Notes under the pieces: generated by a model | What the model saw: only the letters and a program-made list of their open reading frames with translations | Told to the model about the DNA's origin: nothing | Databases searched by the model: none | Part shown: one piece after another, positions 7,730-16,717 of the stretch | Layout: each line of letters starts with the position of its first letter | Numbering within the stretch: the first letter of the stretch is position 1 | Assembly (NCBI RefSeq): GCF_946151045.1 | Contig: NZ_OX267714.1 | Coordinates: forward strand, 868,001 to 932,000 | Length of the DNA: 64,000 bases | Source of the DNA: Mammaliicoccus sp. Marseille-Q6498 | GTDB taxonomy: Bacteria > Bacillota > Bacilli > Staphylococcales > Staphylococcaceae | Direction: 5' to 3' | Position numbers and translations under genes: made by a program

Positions 7730-9394
7730 TTATTTAGCTCCAGCGATTTCTACTTCTTTAAGTGAGTAGTCACCACCGAATTTATGATCTTCCCAATTTT
7801 TAATGAAAGGCTGAGTTAAACGAGCTGCACCATTTTGATACATTGGTCCAATTGATGCTGAATCTAAGAATTTAGTTTCTGCATCTTGAAGCAATTTAGT
7901 ACGTTTAGCACTATTTTCGTCTTTTAACATTTCATCAGAATTAGCTTCATCTAATGCTTTATCATACTCAGCATTTGCATATCCTGTTTGGTTATGTGGG
8001 CTATCTTTCTTAAATAAATCTAAGAATGTTGTTGGATCTGGATAGTCAGGTCCCCAACCAGCGAATGAAATATCATAATCACCTTTAGATTCTAACGCTA
8101 ATTTTTGTTTGAATGGTTGTTGTTTAATTTTTAAAGTTACACCAGGTAAGTTTTTCTCAACTTGTTCTTTAACGAATTCTGCTGCTTTTTTAGAAACATC
8201 TTGGTCATAAGTTAATAATTCAATAGTGAATTTATCTTTACCTGTTGCTTTTTTAGCTTTTTCTAATAATTTTTTAGCTTCTTCTTTATCATAGTTTAAT
8301 GGTGATTTAACGCCATCAGTATAGTCTTTACCATCTTTTGATTTAACGAAATCTTTAACCATTAATTTATCTGAAGCTACAGAACCATTGTTTAAAATTG
8401 ATTTTACATATTCTTTCTTGTCAATAGCTTTAGCGAATGCTTTTCTTAAATCTTCATTTTTTAAATCTTTATTTTTCGTATTATTAATTCTAAAGAAATA
8501 ACTTGAAGATAATTTGCTAGTTGAGAAGTCTTCTTTATCTTTGTATTTAGTAACGTTTTGTGAATCTAACACAACTCTATCAATTTTACCCGTTTGATAC
8601 ATATTAAGCGCTGTTTGAGATTCTTTTACGACCTTGTAGTTAACTTCTTTTAATTTAACTTTGTCTTTATCCCAATATTTATCATTTGGTTTTAACTGCC
8701 AAGTATCTTCAGTTTTCCATTTTGTTAATTTGAATGGACCATTTGATAATGTTGCATCAGCAGTAGTACCGTATTTTTTCCCTTGTTTTTCCACAAATTT
8801 TTCATTTTGAGGCATAAATGAACCGAAAGCGAATAAACTTTGCATCCATGGTACATCTTTCACTAATTTAATTTGTAATGTGTGATCATCAACTGCTTTC
8901 ACACCTAATTCTTCAGGTTTTTTCTTACCTGCAGTAATTTCTTTTGCATTTTCAATATTTTCAAACATGTATGCATATTCAGCTGCAGTTTTTGGATCTA
9001 CTGTACGTTGCCAAGCGTATACGAAATCTTTAGCTGTTACTGGTTCCCCGTTTGACCATTTCGCATTGTCTCGTAGTTTAATTGTCCATGTTTTACCATC
9101 AGCAGATTTTTTAGGTTCCCCTGTTGCAACACCTGGACTAGGTTTATCATTTTTATCTAAAACGTATAACCCTTCATAAGTTTGGTTAAAGTTAATAAAT
9201 GATACTTGGTCCGTTGCTAATGATGAATCCATCGTTGGAATATCAGAAGTAGATGCTAGGTTTAAGACGTTTTCAGATTTTTCACTTTTAACGCCACCTT
9301 TACCCCCTTTATCTCCATTCCCACCACTACAAGCAGCAAGTGTTAAAATTAATGCAGTCACCAGAGCAAGTAAAGCTGTAAGTTTCTTTTTCAT
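7730..9394 (-). CDS. oppA: Oligopeptide ABC transporter substrate-binding lipoprotein (OppA paralogue 1)
   Basis: A 554-residue peptide-binding lipoprotein with signal peptide and lipobox LAAC near residue 22. It is the first oppA gene after oppF and so the likely cognate receptor of the permease, corresponding in position to opp3A of S. aureus. ATG 9394 follows an AAGGGGG ribosome site. The 166-bp gap to oppF carries a CodY-like box (9489-9503) and a perfect hairpin (9418-9438), so it may have its own promoter or a processing site, as is common for highly expressed binding proteins. Confidence 0.9.
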   Translation of the reverse strand: MKKKLTALLALVTALILTLAACSGGNGDKGGKGGVKSEKSENVLNLASTSDIPTMDSSLATDQVSFINFNQTYEGLYVLDKNDKPSPGVATGEPKKSADGKTWTIKLRDNAKWSNGEPVTAKDFVYAWQRTVDPKTAAEYAYMFENIENAKEITAGKKKPEELGVKAVDDHTLQIKLVKDVPWMQSLFAFGSFMPQNEKFVEKQGKKYGTTADATLSNGPFKLTKWKTEDTWQLKPNDKYWDKDKVKLKEVNYKVVKESQTALNMYQTGKIDRVVLDSQNVTKYKDKEDFSTSKLSSSYFFRINNTKNKDLKNEDLRKAFAKAIDKKEYVKSILNNGSVASDKLMVKDFVKSKDGKDYTDGVKSPLNYDKEEAKKLLEKAKKATGKDKFTIELLTYDQDVSKKAAEFVKEQVEKNLPGVTLKIKQQPFKQKLALESKGDYDISFAGWGPDYPDPTTFLDLFKKDSPHNQTGYANAEYDKALDEANSDEMLKDENSAKRTKLLQDAETKFLDSASIGPMYQNGAARLTQPFIKNWEDHKFGGDYSLKEVEIAGAK

Positions 9395-9417
9395 TAATAA
9401 ATCCCCCTTGTTTGTCT

Positions 9418-9438
9418 TCTTTTGTTACAAAAGAAGCT
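9418..9438 (-). other. Perfect hairpin in the oppF-oppA intergenic region
   Basis: CTTCTTTTGT pairs perfectly with ACAAAAGAAG around a single base. No T-run follows on the minus strand, so it is better read as a 5'-UTR or processing hairpin than as a terminator. Confidence 0.5.
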
Positions 9439-9488
9439 TTGTTTTTATTATATTTTAAAAATGAATGAATAACAATAGTAATTCACAC

Positions 9489-9503
9489 AATTTTCAAACA
9501 ATT
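9489..9503 (-). promoter_or_regulatory. CodY-like box between oppF and oppA
   Basis: AATTTTCAAACAATT matches AATTTTCWGAAAATT at 13 of 15 positions, the best CodY match I found in the window. It lies about 95 bp upstream of the oppA start. Confidence 0.55.
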
Positions 9504-9560
9504 TAAATATTACATATAACATTACTTTTAAATTTATAACTTTTTAATAATTTGCTAGAA

Positions 9561-10526
9561 TTATGCTTCAGTTAAATCAAACGTTTTGTTATAGTTTTCT
9601 TTTTTCTCAGCAAATTCTTTTTCAGAACAATATACGTAATGCTCAGGACCAACTTCTCGTAACTCAAGTTTGTCATCATCTTCATACTTATGTACATCTG
9701 GGTTGTATGCTGATCTCGTTCTTGTTCTTTCAGATTCTGGATCTGGTAAAGGAATCGCTGATAATAATGATTTTGTATATTCATGTTGAGGATGCTTATA
9801 TATTTGGTCAGATGGTCCAAGTTCAACCAACTTACCAAAGTACATAACACCGATTCTGTCTGAGATATACTTAACCATTGATAAGTCATGGGCAATGAAC
9901 AAGAATGTGATGCCCTTTTCGTCTTGCAATTTTTGCATTAAGTTAACAACTTGAGCTTGAATTGATACATCTAAAGCTGAAATAGGTTCATCAGCAATGA
10001 TAAATTCTGGCTCAACTGCTAAAGCTCTTGCTATCCCTAGTCTTTGTCTTTGACCACCAGAGAATTCATGTGGATATCTATTCGCATGCTCTTTAGATAA
10101 ACCAACAGTCTCTAATAATTCATAAACACGTTTTTTTCTTTCTTCTTTACTTGAAACTAATTTATGTACATCTAATCCTTCAGCTATAATATCCATAACT
10201 TTTAATCTTGGATTTAATGATGCATATGGATCTTGGAAAATCATTTGCATACGACGGTTAAATTTTAATAAGTCTTTTCTCTTTTTAATGTTTTGAATAT
10301 CAACATTGTCAAAGATTACTTTTCCATCTGTTGCATTATATAATTTAATAAGTGTGCGTCCGGTTGTGGATTTACCACAACCAGATTCACCTACTAAACC
10401 TAATGTTTCTCCGCGATATATTTTAAATGAAATATCGTCTACGGCTCTTACTTCATTATTCTTCCCTACGTTGAAATACTGCTTTAAGTTTTGAACATCA
10501 ATTAATACTTCTTTATTTTGAGCCAT
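9561..10526 (-). CDS. oppF: Oligopeptide ABC transporter ATP-binding protein OppF
   Basis: A 321-residue cytoplasmic ATPase that works with OppD to drive peptide import. It has Walker A GESGCGKST near residue 53, signature FSGGQRQRLGIARAL, Walker B FIIADEPISALD, and the C-terminal oligopeptide/dipeptide extension. The start ATG overlaps the oppD stop by one base (TAATG), so translation is coupled. Position and family agree with opp3F of S. aureus. Confidence 0.93.
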   Translation of the reverse strand: MAQNKEVLIDVQNLKQYFNVGKNNEVRAVDDISFKIYRGETLGLVGESGCGKSTTGRTLIKLYNATDGKVIFDNVDIQNIKKRKDLLKFNRRMQMIFQDPYASLNPRLKVMDIIAEGLDVHKLVSSKEERKKRVYELLETVGLSKEHANRYPHEFSGGQRQRLGIARALAVEPEFIIADEPISALDVSIQAQVVNLMQKLQDEKGITFLFIAHDLSMVKYISDRIGVMYFGKLVELGPSDQIYKHPQHEYTKSLLSAIPLPDPESERTRTRSAYNPDVHKYEDDDKLELREVGPEHYVYCSEKEFAEKKENYNKTFDLTEA

Positions 10527-11599
10527 TAGAACGTCACCCTTTCTACACGTTTTGGCTTATCAAATTGATCTGGCGTTGTTTTCAACTTTAATTTAACAGC
10601 TTCTGGCAACTCCACTTTAGGTGCTCTCTCATCTAATAACCATGATTTTGCGAAATGCGTTGGTGAAACTTGGAACCAAGGTGGCTCTTCCTTAAAATCA
10701 ATATCTAAGGCATATTCACTTCTTCTAGCAAATGCATCGCCAACTGGTGGCTTAATTAAATCTGGTGGTGTTCCCGGTATAGCAAGTAATTCTGTATCAT
10801 GTGCTGTGTCTAAACTTGGCATTGATGAAAGTAATCCCCATGTATATGGATGTTTTGGATTATAGAATATTTCATCAACTGTACCTGTCTCAACAATTTG
10901 ACCACCATACATAACTGCTACTCTATCAGCAACGTTTGCTACTACACCTAAATCATGTGTAATGAAAATAATAGAAGTATCAATTTTATGTTGTAATTCT
11001 TTCATCAATTCTAGTATTTGAGCTTGGATTGTTACGTCTAATGCAGTTGTTGGTTCATCTGCAATGAGTACTTTAGGGTCACAAGCTAAAGCAGTTGCTA
11101 TAACAATACGTTGTCTTTGACCACCTGAAAATTGGTGTGGAAAGTTATTAAATCTTTCTTTAGCTTTAGGTAGTCCTACTAAATTCAAAATATCTAATGC
11201 TCTTTTTTTAGCATCATGTTTAGATAACTTTTGATGTTTAATTAGTGGTTCCATAACTTGTTTACCAATTTTCATCGTTGGATTTAATGAAGTCATTGGA
11301 TCTTGGAATATCATTCCAATTTCTTTACCACGGATTTTTTGCATTTCTTTTTCACTTAACTTAGCTAAATCTTTATTATCGAATAATATTGAACCTTGTT
11401 TAATTCTACCTACTTTACTCGGTAATAATTGCATAAGCGCTTTTGTCGTAACTGACTTACCAGAGCCAGATTCACCAACTATCGCTAATGTTTCCCCTTT
11501 ATCTAAGTAAAAGTCAACGCCTCTAACTGCTTGTACTTCCCCCGCGTCAATGTCGAAGGAAACATGTAAGTCATTTACTTCAAGTATTCTCTTTGCCAT
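10526..11599 (-). CDS. oppD: Oligopeptide ABC transporter ATP-binding protein OppD
   Basis: A 357-residue ATPase partner of OppF. It has Walker A GESGSGKSV near residue 40, signature FSGGQRQRIVIATAL, Walker B VLIADEPTTALD, H-loop FITHD, and a C-terminal oligopeptide-transporter domain with the PGTPPDLIKPP segment. The ribosome site AAGGAGG lies ahead of ATG 11599, and the gap to oppC is 17 bp. Confidence 0.93.
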   Translation of the reverse strand: MAKRILEVNDLHVSFDIDAGEVQAVRGVDFYLDKGETLAIVGESGSGKSVTTKALMQLLPSKVGRIKQGSILFDNKDLAKLSEKEMQKIRGKEIGMIFQDPMTSLNPTMKIGKQVMEPLIKHQKLSKHDAKKRALDILNLVGLPKAKERFNNFPHQFSGGQRQRIVIATALACDPKVLIADEPTTALDVTIQAQILELMKELQHKIDTSIIFITHDLGVVANVADRVAVMYGGQIVETGTVDEIFYNPKHPYTWGLLSSMPSLDTAHDTELLAIPGTPPDLIKPPVGDAFARRSEYALDIDFKEEPPWFQVSPTHFAKSWLLDERAPKVELPEAVKLKLKTTPDQFDKPKRVERVTF

Positions 11600-11616
11600 A
11601 ATATATTTCCTCCTTA

Positions 11617-12690
11617 TTATTTACGCATTTTAGGGTCGAAAGCATCTCTTAATCCATCACTGAATAAGTAGAAGAATAAGATTAATAAACTTAGTACAAT
11701 CGCTGGAACAAATAATTCATGCGGATAAATTAATAACATCTTTCTTCCCGAATCCACTAATGAACCTAATGATGCTTGTGGTGCTGGAATTCCTAGACCA
11801 ATGAAACTTAAGAATGCTTCGAAGAAAATTGCACTCGGTACTGTAAACATTGAAGTTACAATAATTGGTCCTAGCGTATTCGGTAATATATGTTTAAAGA
11901 TTAATTTAAAGTTCGATACCCCTAATGTTCTTGATGCCATAACAAATTCTTGTTCTTTAATTTTCAAGAATTGACCACGAACGATACGACTCATGCCGAG
12001 CCAACCTGTTACAGACATGGCTAAAATAATCGTCCATATCGATGGATCAAATAATAGTACGAATAAAATTACGACAATTAAGTTTGGAATAGAAGATAAA
12101 ATCTCAACAATACGTTGTAAAAGATCATCTATCCTTCCACCGAAGTAACCTGAAACTGCACCATATATTACACCAATAAAGATATCTAATACGGCTGCAA
12201 CTAAACCAATGAATAATGAAACTTGTGTACCTCTCCATGTACGCGTCCATAAGTCACGTCCCAATTCATCGGTACCAAACCAATAATTTTCAGTAACATT
12301 GGATCCAGCATATACGTCAAAGCCATCTTTATCTGTACCATCAAACGGTAAAAATGGAACTTTATCTAATACAGGTATTTTTGGTGGTAAGTTTGCATGT
12401 TCTACATTTTGGTCACTGAACTTATGATCATTCATAAGTGGACCAACTAGAGATAAAATCGCTAGTAGTATTAAACAAACTAAGCCGATAATTGCTAACT
12501 TATTACCAACCAACTGTTTCCATGCATCTTGCCAGAAAGTACGACTTTTTCTTTCAAACTTTTCTTCAACTACTTTGTCTCTACCATGAAGAATAAATTC
12601 TTCGCCTGAAGTTCCCTGTGTTGTATGTGTGATTGAGGCACTATCATAACCGCTATTGTTTAATTTGTTGTCATCATCTTTATTAGCCAT
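11617..12690 (-). CDS. oppC: Oligopeptide ABC transporter permease OppC
   Basis: A 357-residue inner-membrane permease. A long hydrophilic N-terminus of about 70 residues precedes the first membrane segment, followed by an extracytoplasmic loop (FGTDELGRDLWTR, typical of DppC/OppC) and the BPD_transp_1 core with the EAA-like loop at SRTLGVSNFKLIFKHILPN. The start overlaps the oppB stop (TAATG). It pairs with OppB to form the channel. Confidence 0.93.
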   Translation of the reverse strand: MANKDDDNKLNNSGYDSASITHTTQGTSGEEFILHGRDKVVEEKFERKSRTFWQDAWKQLVGNKLAIIGLVCLILLAILSLVGPLMNDHKFSDQNVEHANLPPKIPVLDKVPFLPFDGTDKDGFDVYAGSNVTENYWFGTDELGRDLWTRTWRGTQVSLFIGLVAAVLDIFIGVIYGAVSGYFGGRIDDLLQRIVEILSSIPNLIVVILFVLLFDPSIWTIILAMSVTGWLGMSRIVRGQFLKIKEQEFVMASRTLGVSNFKLIFKHILPNTLGPIIVTSMFTVPSAIFFEAFLSFIGLGIPAPQASLGSLVDSGRKMLLIYPHELFVPAIVLSLLILFFYLFSDGLRDAFDPKMRK

Positions 12691-13616
12691 TATTTTTTAC
12701 CCCCTTCAACACGAATTCTTGGATCTATGAGTCCGTATAAAACATCGACTACGAAAATTGAAATAATAAACAAGAAACTAAATAGTAAAGTTAATGCCAT
12801 AATTACTGGATAGTCATTTGTTTGAATAGAACGTACGAATTGGTCACCAAGACCAGGTACGCCGAAGATATTTTCAATTGTCAAAGTACCAGTTAAAATA
12901 CCGGCTAACATCGGAACAAGTACCGTAACAATAGGAATTAACCCGTTACGTACTGCATGTCCAAATATAACTCTAGAGCTTGACATCCCTTTTGCTCTAG
13001 CTAATTCTATGTAATCCGAACCTAATACCTCTATCATTTCCGAACGGATATACCTTGCAATCGTTGCTGTAACACCTGCTGCTAAAGCAATCGAAGGTAA
13101 AACTGCCGTCGATATTCCACTCCACCCAGCTACTGGGAATATTTGCCACTCAACTGCGAATACATATTGCAGTAATACTGCCAGTACGAATGACGGAACG
13201 GATATAAATATTACTGATAAGAAGGTGGCTCCATAATCTATAATGGTATTTTGCCTTATAGCTGCGACTATACCTAATAATAATCCCGTTATTGTACCTA
13301 AAATCATTGCGTAAGTACCCATTTCAACAGAAGGACCAAGTCTAGGTTTAATTAATCCCCAAACCTCTCTATTGTCATATTGGAATGAAATACCAAAATC
13401 ACCCTTTGCAACGTTCTTTAAATAGTTTGCATACTGTACTGAAACAGGATCATTCAAACCATATTTCTCATTGATGATAACCTTTTGTTCTTCTGATAAT
13501 TTCTCATCGTTGTACGGTGAACCCGGTAACAATTTCATTAAGAAAAATGTTATCGTCATAATTAAAAACAATGATATGATCATATAAATAATACGTTTCA
13601 ATGTATATTTAACCAT
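12690..13616 (-). CDS. oppB: Oligopeptide ABC transporter permease OppB
   Basis: A 308-residue permease with an N-terminal membrane segment, then the BPD_transp_1 domain with EAA-like loop IELARAKGMSSSRVIFGHAVRN. An upstream in-frame start would add 22 residues, but ATG 13616 has a clear GGAGG seven bases ahead. It is the first gene of the opp operon; two CodY-like boxes lie upstream (13658-13673, 13715-13729). Confidence 0.92.
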   Translation of the reverse strand: MVKYTLKRIIYMIISLFLIMTITFFLMKLLPGSPYNDEKLSEEQKVIINEKYGLNDPVSVQYANYLKNVAKGDFGISFQYDNREVWGLIKPRLGPSVEMGTYAMILGTITGLLLGIVAAIRQNTIIDYGATFLSVIFISVPSFVLAVLLQYVFAVEWQIFPVAGWSGISTAVLPSIALAAGVTATIARYIRSEMIEVLGSDYIELARAKGMSSSRVIFGHAVRNGLIPIVTVLVPMLAGILTGTLTIENIFGVPGLGDQFVRSIQTNDYPVIMALTLLFSFLFIISIFVVDVLYGLIDPRIRVEGGKK

Positions 13617-13657
13617 TGTTTTGCCTCCAATCCCCTTATCGAATTCATATTTCTTAA

Positions 13658-13673
13658 AATATTCAGAAATATT
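13658..13673 (-). promoter_or_regulatory. CodY-like box 1 upstream of oppB
   Basis: The near-palindrome AATATTCAGAAATATT matches the CodY consensus at 12 of 15 positions and lies about 42 bp upstream of the oppB start. Confidence 0.5.
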
Positions 13674-13714
13674 TATATACATTATACATAATTTTTACAA
13701 TGTAAATCAACACG

Positions 13715-13729
13715 AATATTCTGAATTTT
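13715..13729 (-). promoter_or_regulatory. CodY-like box 2 upstream of oppB
   Basis: AATATTCTGAATTTT matches the consensus at 12 of 15 positions. Together with box 1 it suggests cooperative binding over the opp promoter. The rest of the 380-bp gap up to 13996 is A+T-rich promoter DNA with no gene visible. Confidence 0.45.
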
Positions 13730-13957
13730 GGGAATCTGACTATTGTAAATCAACGATTATTTTATTACTATAAAGCGACAACGTGATATTTTTATTCATT
13801 TTCTAAGTATAAAGATACAATTCTAGTATAATAATTACTATCATTTTCCATTGTCATCGTAATTTTATAAATGAATATACAAAAAATATACAAAAGTAAT
13901 ATTACACGTTTATTTTTATTAAGTTCCGTAAAATATATTTATTTTTTTAAAATCTGT

Positions 13958-13963
13958 TATAAT
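13958..13963 (+). promoter_or_regulatory. -10 element (TATAAT) for the small membrane protein gene
   Basis: A consensus TATAAT lies 34 bp upstream of ATG 13997. No clear -35 is seen at 17 bp. Confidence 0.4.
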
Positions 13964-13996
13964 ACAACTAAACTTGAACATAAGAGGTAGGTAATA

Positions 13997-14368
13997 ATGA
14001 AATTTTGGGGTATATTTACGTTTTTATACGTAGGCATATTTTTACTACTATGCTTAATCTTTATGAAAGACTTAGATCAAGCAAGCAATATTTACTTTTA
14101 CATCATGACATTGCTATTTGCAGCAAGTTGGGTTTTAGCAATGAAACAAGATGGTGTTGGAGCAGTATCTAGACAAGCCGTTAGGAAATTTAATTTCCAT
14201 ATGAAGTCAAAAGCTTCACAAGACTATTTAAAAAATGACGAGCTAATGAATCCAGACTTGAAAGAAATACATATTAATGACCGAAAAATATATGATTGGA
14301 TATTACCATTCGTAGTGTTGAGTACATTGTTCTTTATCATTTCCATTGTTATAGGATTTATAGTTTAA
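13997..14368 (+). CDS. Small membrane protein, DUF3899-like
   Basis: The 123-residue product has two hydrophobic segments near the N-terminus, a basic hydrophilic stretch in the middle and one segment at the C-terminus. It sits divergent from oppB and on the fabF side, where S. aureus carries a comparable small membrane protein; I assign the DUF3899 family from position and hydropathy, with moderate confidence. AAGAGGT precedes the start, and a strong terminator follows (14374-14419). No function is known to me. Confidence 0.7.
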   Translation: MKFWGIFTFLYVGIFLLLCLIFMKDLDQASNIYFYIMTLLFAASWVLAMKQDGVGAVSRQAVRKFNFHMKSKASQDYLKNDELMNPDLKEIHINDRKIYDWILPFVVLSTLFFIISIVIGFIV

Positions 14369-14373
14369 AGATT

Positions 14374-14419
14374 AAACCGGCAAGATTCATGTTGAATAAT
14401 GAATCTTGCCGGTTTTTTA
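14374..14419 (+). terminator. Terminator after the small membrane protein gene
   Basis: AAACCGGCAAGATTCAT pairs with ATGAATCTTGCCGGTTT, followed by a T-run. Confidence 0.9.
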
Positions 14420-14483
14420 TATTTTTAATTATGAGTTAATTCAAGCACTAACGCCCCTCTCTATTAAAACCTTCTATTGAATA

Positions 14484-14876
14484 ATGAATACATCATTACT
14501 TTCATTTAATTTGTTCTATATAGTAACAGCACTAAGTTTAACTATATTACTCATATTATTTAGCATTTTGAATAGTTCCAATTTATACATAATGTTGGCA
14601 ATTACGTTCCTGATTGGACTAATAGTCGGTATAGTTCCTGCATTAATTTCAACTATTCTATCTAAAGAATTCCCAAAAACTAAAGGTGCAGCATTAGGTA
14701 TGTTTAATTTTATAAGATATATCGGAATGGCGCTTGGTTCTATTACTATTGGATTTTTTAGTGACGATAATATCATATATTATTACTTAGGCATTTCAAT
14801 TTTACTAATCGTTATATTTATATTATCTAAATTAAAAATCAAATTAAATGTTATGAATAATGTAGAACAATATTAA
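14484..14876 (+). pseudogene. MFS transporter remnant (C-terminal part only)
   Basis: The 130-residue frame holds about four to five membrane segments and a KGAALGMFNFIRYIGMALG stretch, which resembles the second half of a 12- or 14-helix major facilitator drug/H+ antiporter. The N-terminal half with the entry helices and motif A is absent, and the 64 bp between the upstream terminator and the ATG contain no trace of it. No clear ribosome site precedes the ATG. It is most likely the 3' remnant of a deleted efflux gene. A functional half-size protein cannot be excluded. Confidence 0.7.
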
Positions 14877-14913
14877 AAAAAGGTATTATGGCAACCGCCA
14901 TAATACCTTTTTT
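14876..14913 (+). terminator. Bidirectional terminator, copy 1 of a 38-bp direct repeat
   Basis: AAAAAAGGTATTATGGC pairs with GCCATAATACCTTTTTT around AACC. An identical copy is at 15416-15453, on the other side of cassette B. Confidence 0.9.
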
Positions 14914-14933
14914 CAGTTTGTAGATAAACATAA

Positions 14934-15021
14934 CCGATTAAAAACTCGCTTGCCTAGGGTACAGTCTCAGCCTGTAGTCTTCGACTTGTACTATTCCCTC
15001 AGGCGTCTCGTTTTTAATCGG
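14934..15021 (-). repeat. Cassette B module R hairpin
   Basis: The outer arms CCGATTAAAAAC and GTTTTTAATCGG are perfect. The inner part carries GCCTAGGGTAC facing GTAC...CCTCAGGC, matching the copy in cassette D almost base for base. Confidence 0.85.
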
Positions 15022-15031
15022 TTTTATAGCT

Positions 15032-15364
15032 CTAACTAGCAAGAAACAAAAACAAGCTAGTTAGAATCTGTAACTAGCAAGAATCTGAAAACAAGCTAGT
15101 TAGCGCTGTTTTGATTAATAAATAGTGTAAATAAACACTATAATCACGACTTTTTTAACTCTAACTAGCAAGAAATAAAAAACAAGCTAGTTAGAATTTG
15201 TAACTTGCAAGAGTTTGAAAACAAGCTAGTTAGCGCTGTTTTGATTACAAAATAGTGTAAACAAACACTAGAATCCGACTTTTTTTAGCTCTAACTAGCA
15301 AGAAATAAAAAACAAGCTAGTTAGAATCCTGTAACTTGCAAGAATCTGAAAACAAGCTAGTTAG
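15032..15364 (+). repeat. Higher-order array of CTAACTAGC hairpins (three ~130-bp superunits)
   Basis: Each superunit has two hairpins with arms CTAACTAGC/GCTAGTTAG (perfect 9 bp in the first hairpin) and A-rich loops, then a spacer with an ATAGTGT/ACACTAT hairpin. Superunits start at 15032, 15161 and 15291; the third is cut short before the spacer. Confidence 0.85.
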
Positions 15365-15373
15365 CGCTAAAAA

Positions 15374-15412
15374 ACTGCCAACAATTTCACTTTAAGTGAC
15401 TTTGGCGACAGT
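15374..15412 (-). terminator. Cassette B module L hairpin
   Basis: ACTGCCAACAATTTCACTT pairs with AAGTGACTTTGGCGACAGT, with an A-run on the plus-strand 5' side, so it reads as a terminator on the minus strand. Confidence 0.7.
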
Positions 15413-15415
15413 CTG

Positions 15416-15453
15416 AAAAAAGGTATTATGGCAACCGCCATAATACCTTTTTT
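15416..15453 (-). terminator. fabF terminator, copy 2 of the 38-bp direct repeat
   Basis: Identical to 14876-14913. It lies eight bases beyond the fabF stop and ends in Ts on the minus strand. Confidence 0.9.
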
Positions 15454-15461
15454 ACTTTATA

Positions 15462-16703
15462 TTATTGATATTTTTTAAATATTAATACTGCGTTGTGACC
15501 ACCGAATCCTAAACTGTTACTCATAGCGTATTCTATGTCTAGTTTAGCCGCTTCATTTGGTGTATAGTCTAAATCGATTTCAGGGTCTGGTGTGTTTGCA
15601 TTGATTGTTGGTGCTACTGTACTATTTTGAATAGATAATGCAGTTAAAATCGCTTCAACTGCTCCTGTAGCGCCTAATAAATGTCCCATCATTGATTTTG
15701 TAGAGCTTATTTTTAAGTTTTTAACAGCGTCTCCGAATGTAGATTTAACTGCTAATATTTCATATAAGTCTCCGATTGGTGTACTAGTACCATGTGCATT
15801 TAAATATTGAATATCTTCAGGTTTGATACCCGCATCTTTAATTGCCGCCTCCATAGCACGAGCGCCACCTTCTCCGTTTGGTGATGGAGCTGTTATATGG
15901 TATGCATCTCCACTAGAACCGTAACCTACTACTTCAGCATAAATATGTGCACCGCGTGCTTTAGCTGATTCTAAAGATTCTAATACAACAACACCGGCAC
16001 CTTCACCCATGATAAATCCATCTCTTCCTTCTTGGAAAGGACGACATGCAGAGTTTCTATCTGGATTTGTAGATAAAGCTTTATTTGCACTGAATCCAGC
16101 CATTGCCATTTCAGTAATTGGCGCTTCTGCACCGCCTGCTATCATTAAATCAGCATCTCCACGTTGGATGATTTTAAACGCATCACCGATTGAGTTAGTA
16201 CCAGTTGCACATGCTGTAACGGTACAACCATTTGGACCTTTAGCACCTAAATCAATTGATACTTGACCAGTTGCCATATCCGGAATCATCATAGGAACGA
16301 AAAATGGACTAACACGTTTAGGTCCACGTTTTAATAACATATTGTGTGAAACTTCAAATGTTTCCATTCCTCCAATACCAGATCCAATCCAAACACCGAC
16401 ACGATGACTGTTTTCATCTGTGATTTCAAATTTAGAATCTTTTAACGCTTCACGGGCTGCTACAATTGCATATTGCGTGAATCTATCCATTTTACGAGAT
16501 TCTTTTTTCGGAATATGGTCTTCAATGTTAAAGTCTTTTAATTCACCAGCTAATTTTGCAGGGAATTCAGACACATCGATTCTTGTTATTTCATCTATAC
16601 CATTTTCACCGTTAATTGCATTATTCCAAGTAGTAGGCACGTCATTACCTAATGGGTTTAACGTTCCCAGACCAGTCATTACAACACGTTTTTTTTCTGT
16701 CAT
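15462..16703 (-). CDS. fabF: 3-oxoacyl-[acyl-carrier-protein] synthase II
   Basis: Condensing enzyme that elongates acyl-ACP with malonyl-ACP in type II fatty-acid synthesis (cytoplasm). The 413-residue protein shows the catalytic Cys in [13 protein letters not shown] (about residue 163) and the two catalytic His residues in [11 protein letters not shown] and [13 protein letters not shown] 16703 is chosen with AGGAGG ten bases upstream; an in-frame TTG two codons earlier lies too close to the ribosome site. It follows fabH by 14 bp, so they form an operon. Confidence 0.96.
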   Translation of the reverse strand: MTEKKRVVMTGLGTLNPLGNDVPTTWNNAINGENGIDEITRIDVSEFPAKLAGELKDFNIEDHIPKKESRKMDRFTQYAIVAAREALKDSKFEITDENSHRVGVWIGSGIGGMETFEVSHNMLLKRGPKRVSPFFVPMMIPDMATGQVSIDLGAKGPNGCTVTACATGTNSIGDAFKIIQRGDADLMIAGGAEAPITEMAMAGFSANKALSTNPDRNSACRPFQEGRDGFIMGEGAGVVVLESLESAKARGAHIYAEVVGYGSSGDAYHITAPSPNGEGGARAMEAAIKDAGIKPEDIQYLNAHGTSTPIGDLYEILAVKSTFGDAVKNLKISSTKSMMGHLLGATGAVEAILTALSIQNSTVAPTINANTPDPEIDLDYTPNEAAKLDIEYAMSNSLGFGGHNAVLIFKKYQ

Positions 16704-16717
16704 TGTCAAATTTCCTC

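Larger units (their letters stand above)
14914..15415 (-). repeat. Composite intergenic cassette B
   Basis: Same parts as cassette A but inverted: end motif TAGATAAA, module R (14934-15021), array (15032-15364), module L (15374-15412). It is flanked by perfect 38-bp copies of a terminator and lies between an MFS remnant and fabF, which converge. Confidence 0.85.

Noticed and set aside
9572-9895. Minus-strand ORF of 107 codons within oppF
   Set aside because: It is an alternative frame inside oppF, whose own frame has full ABC motifs.
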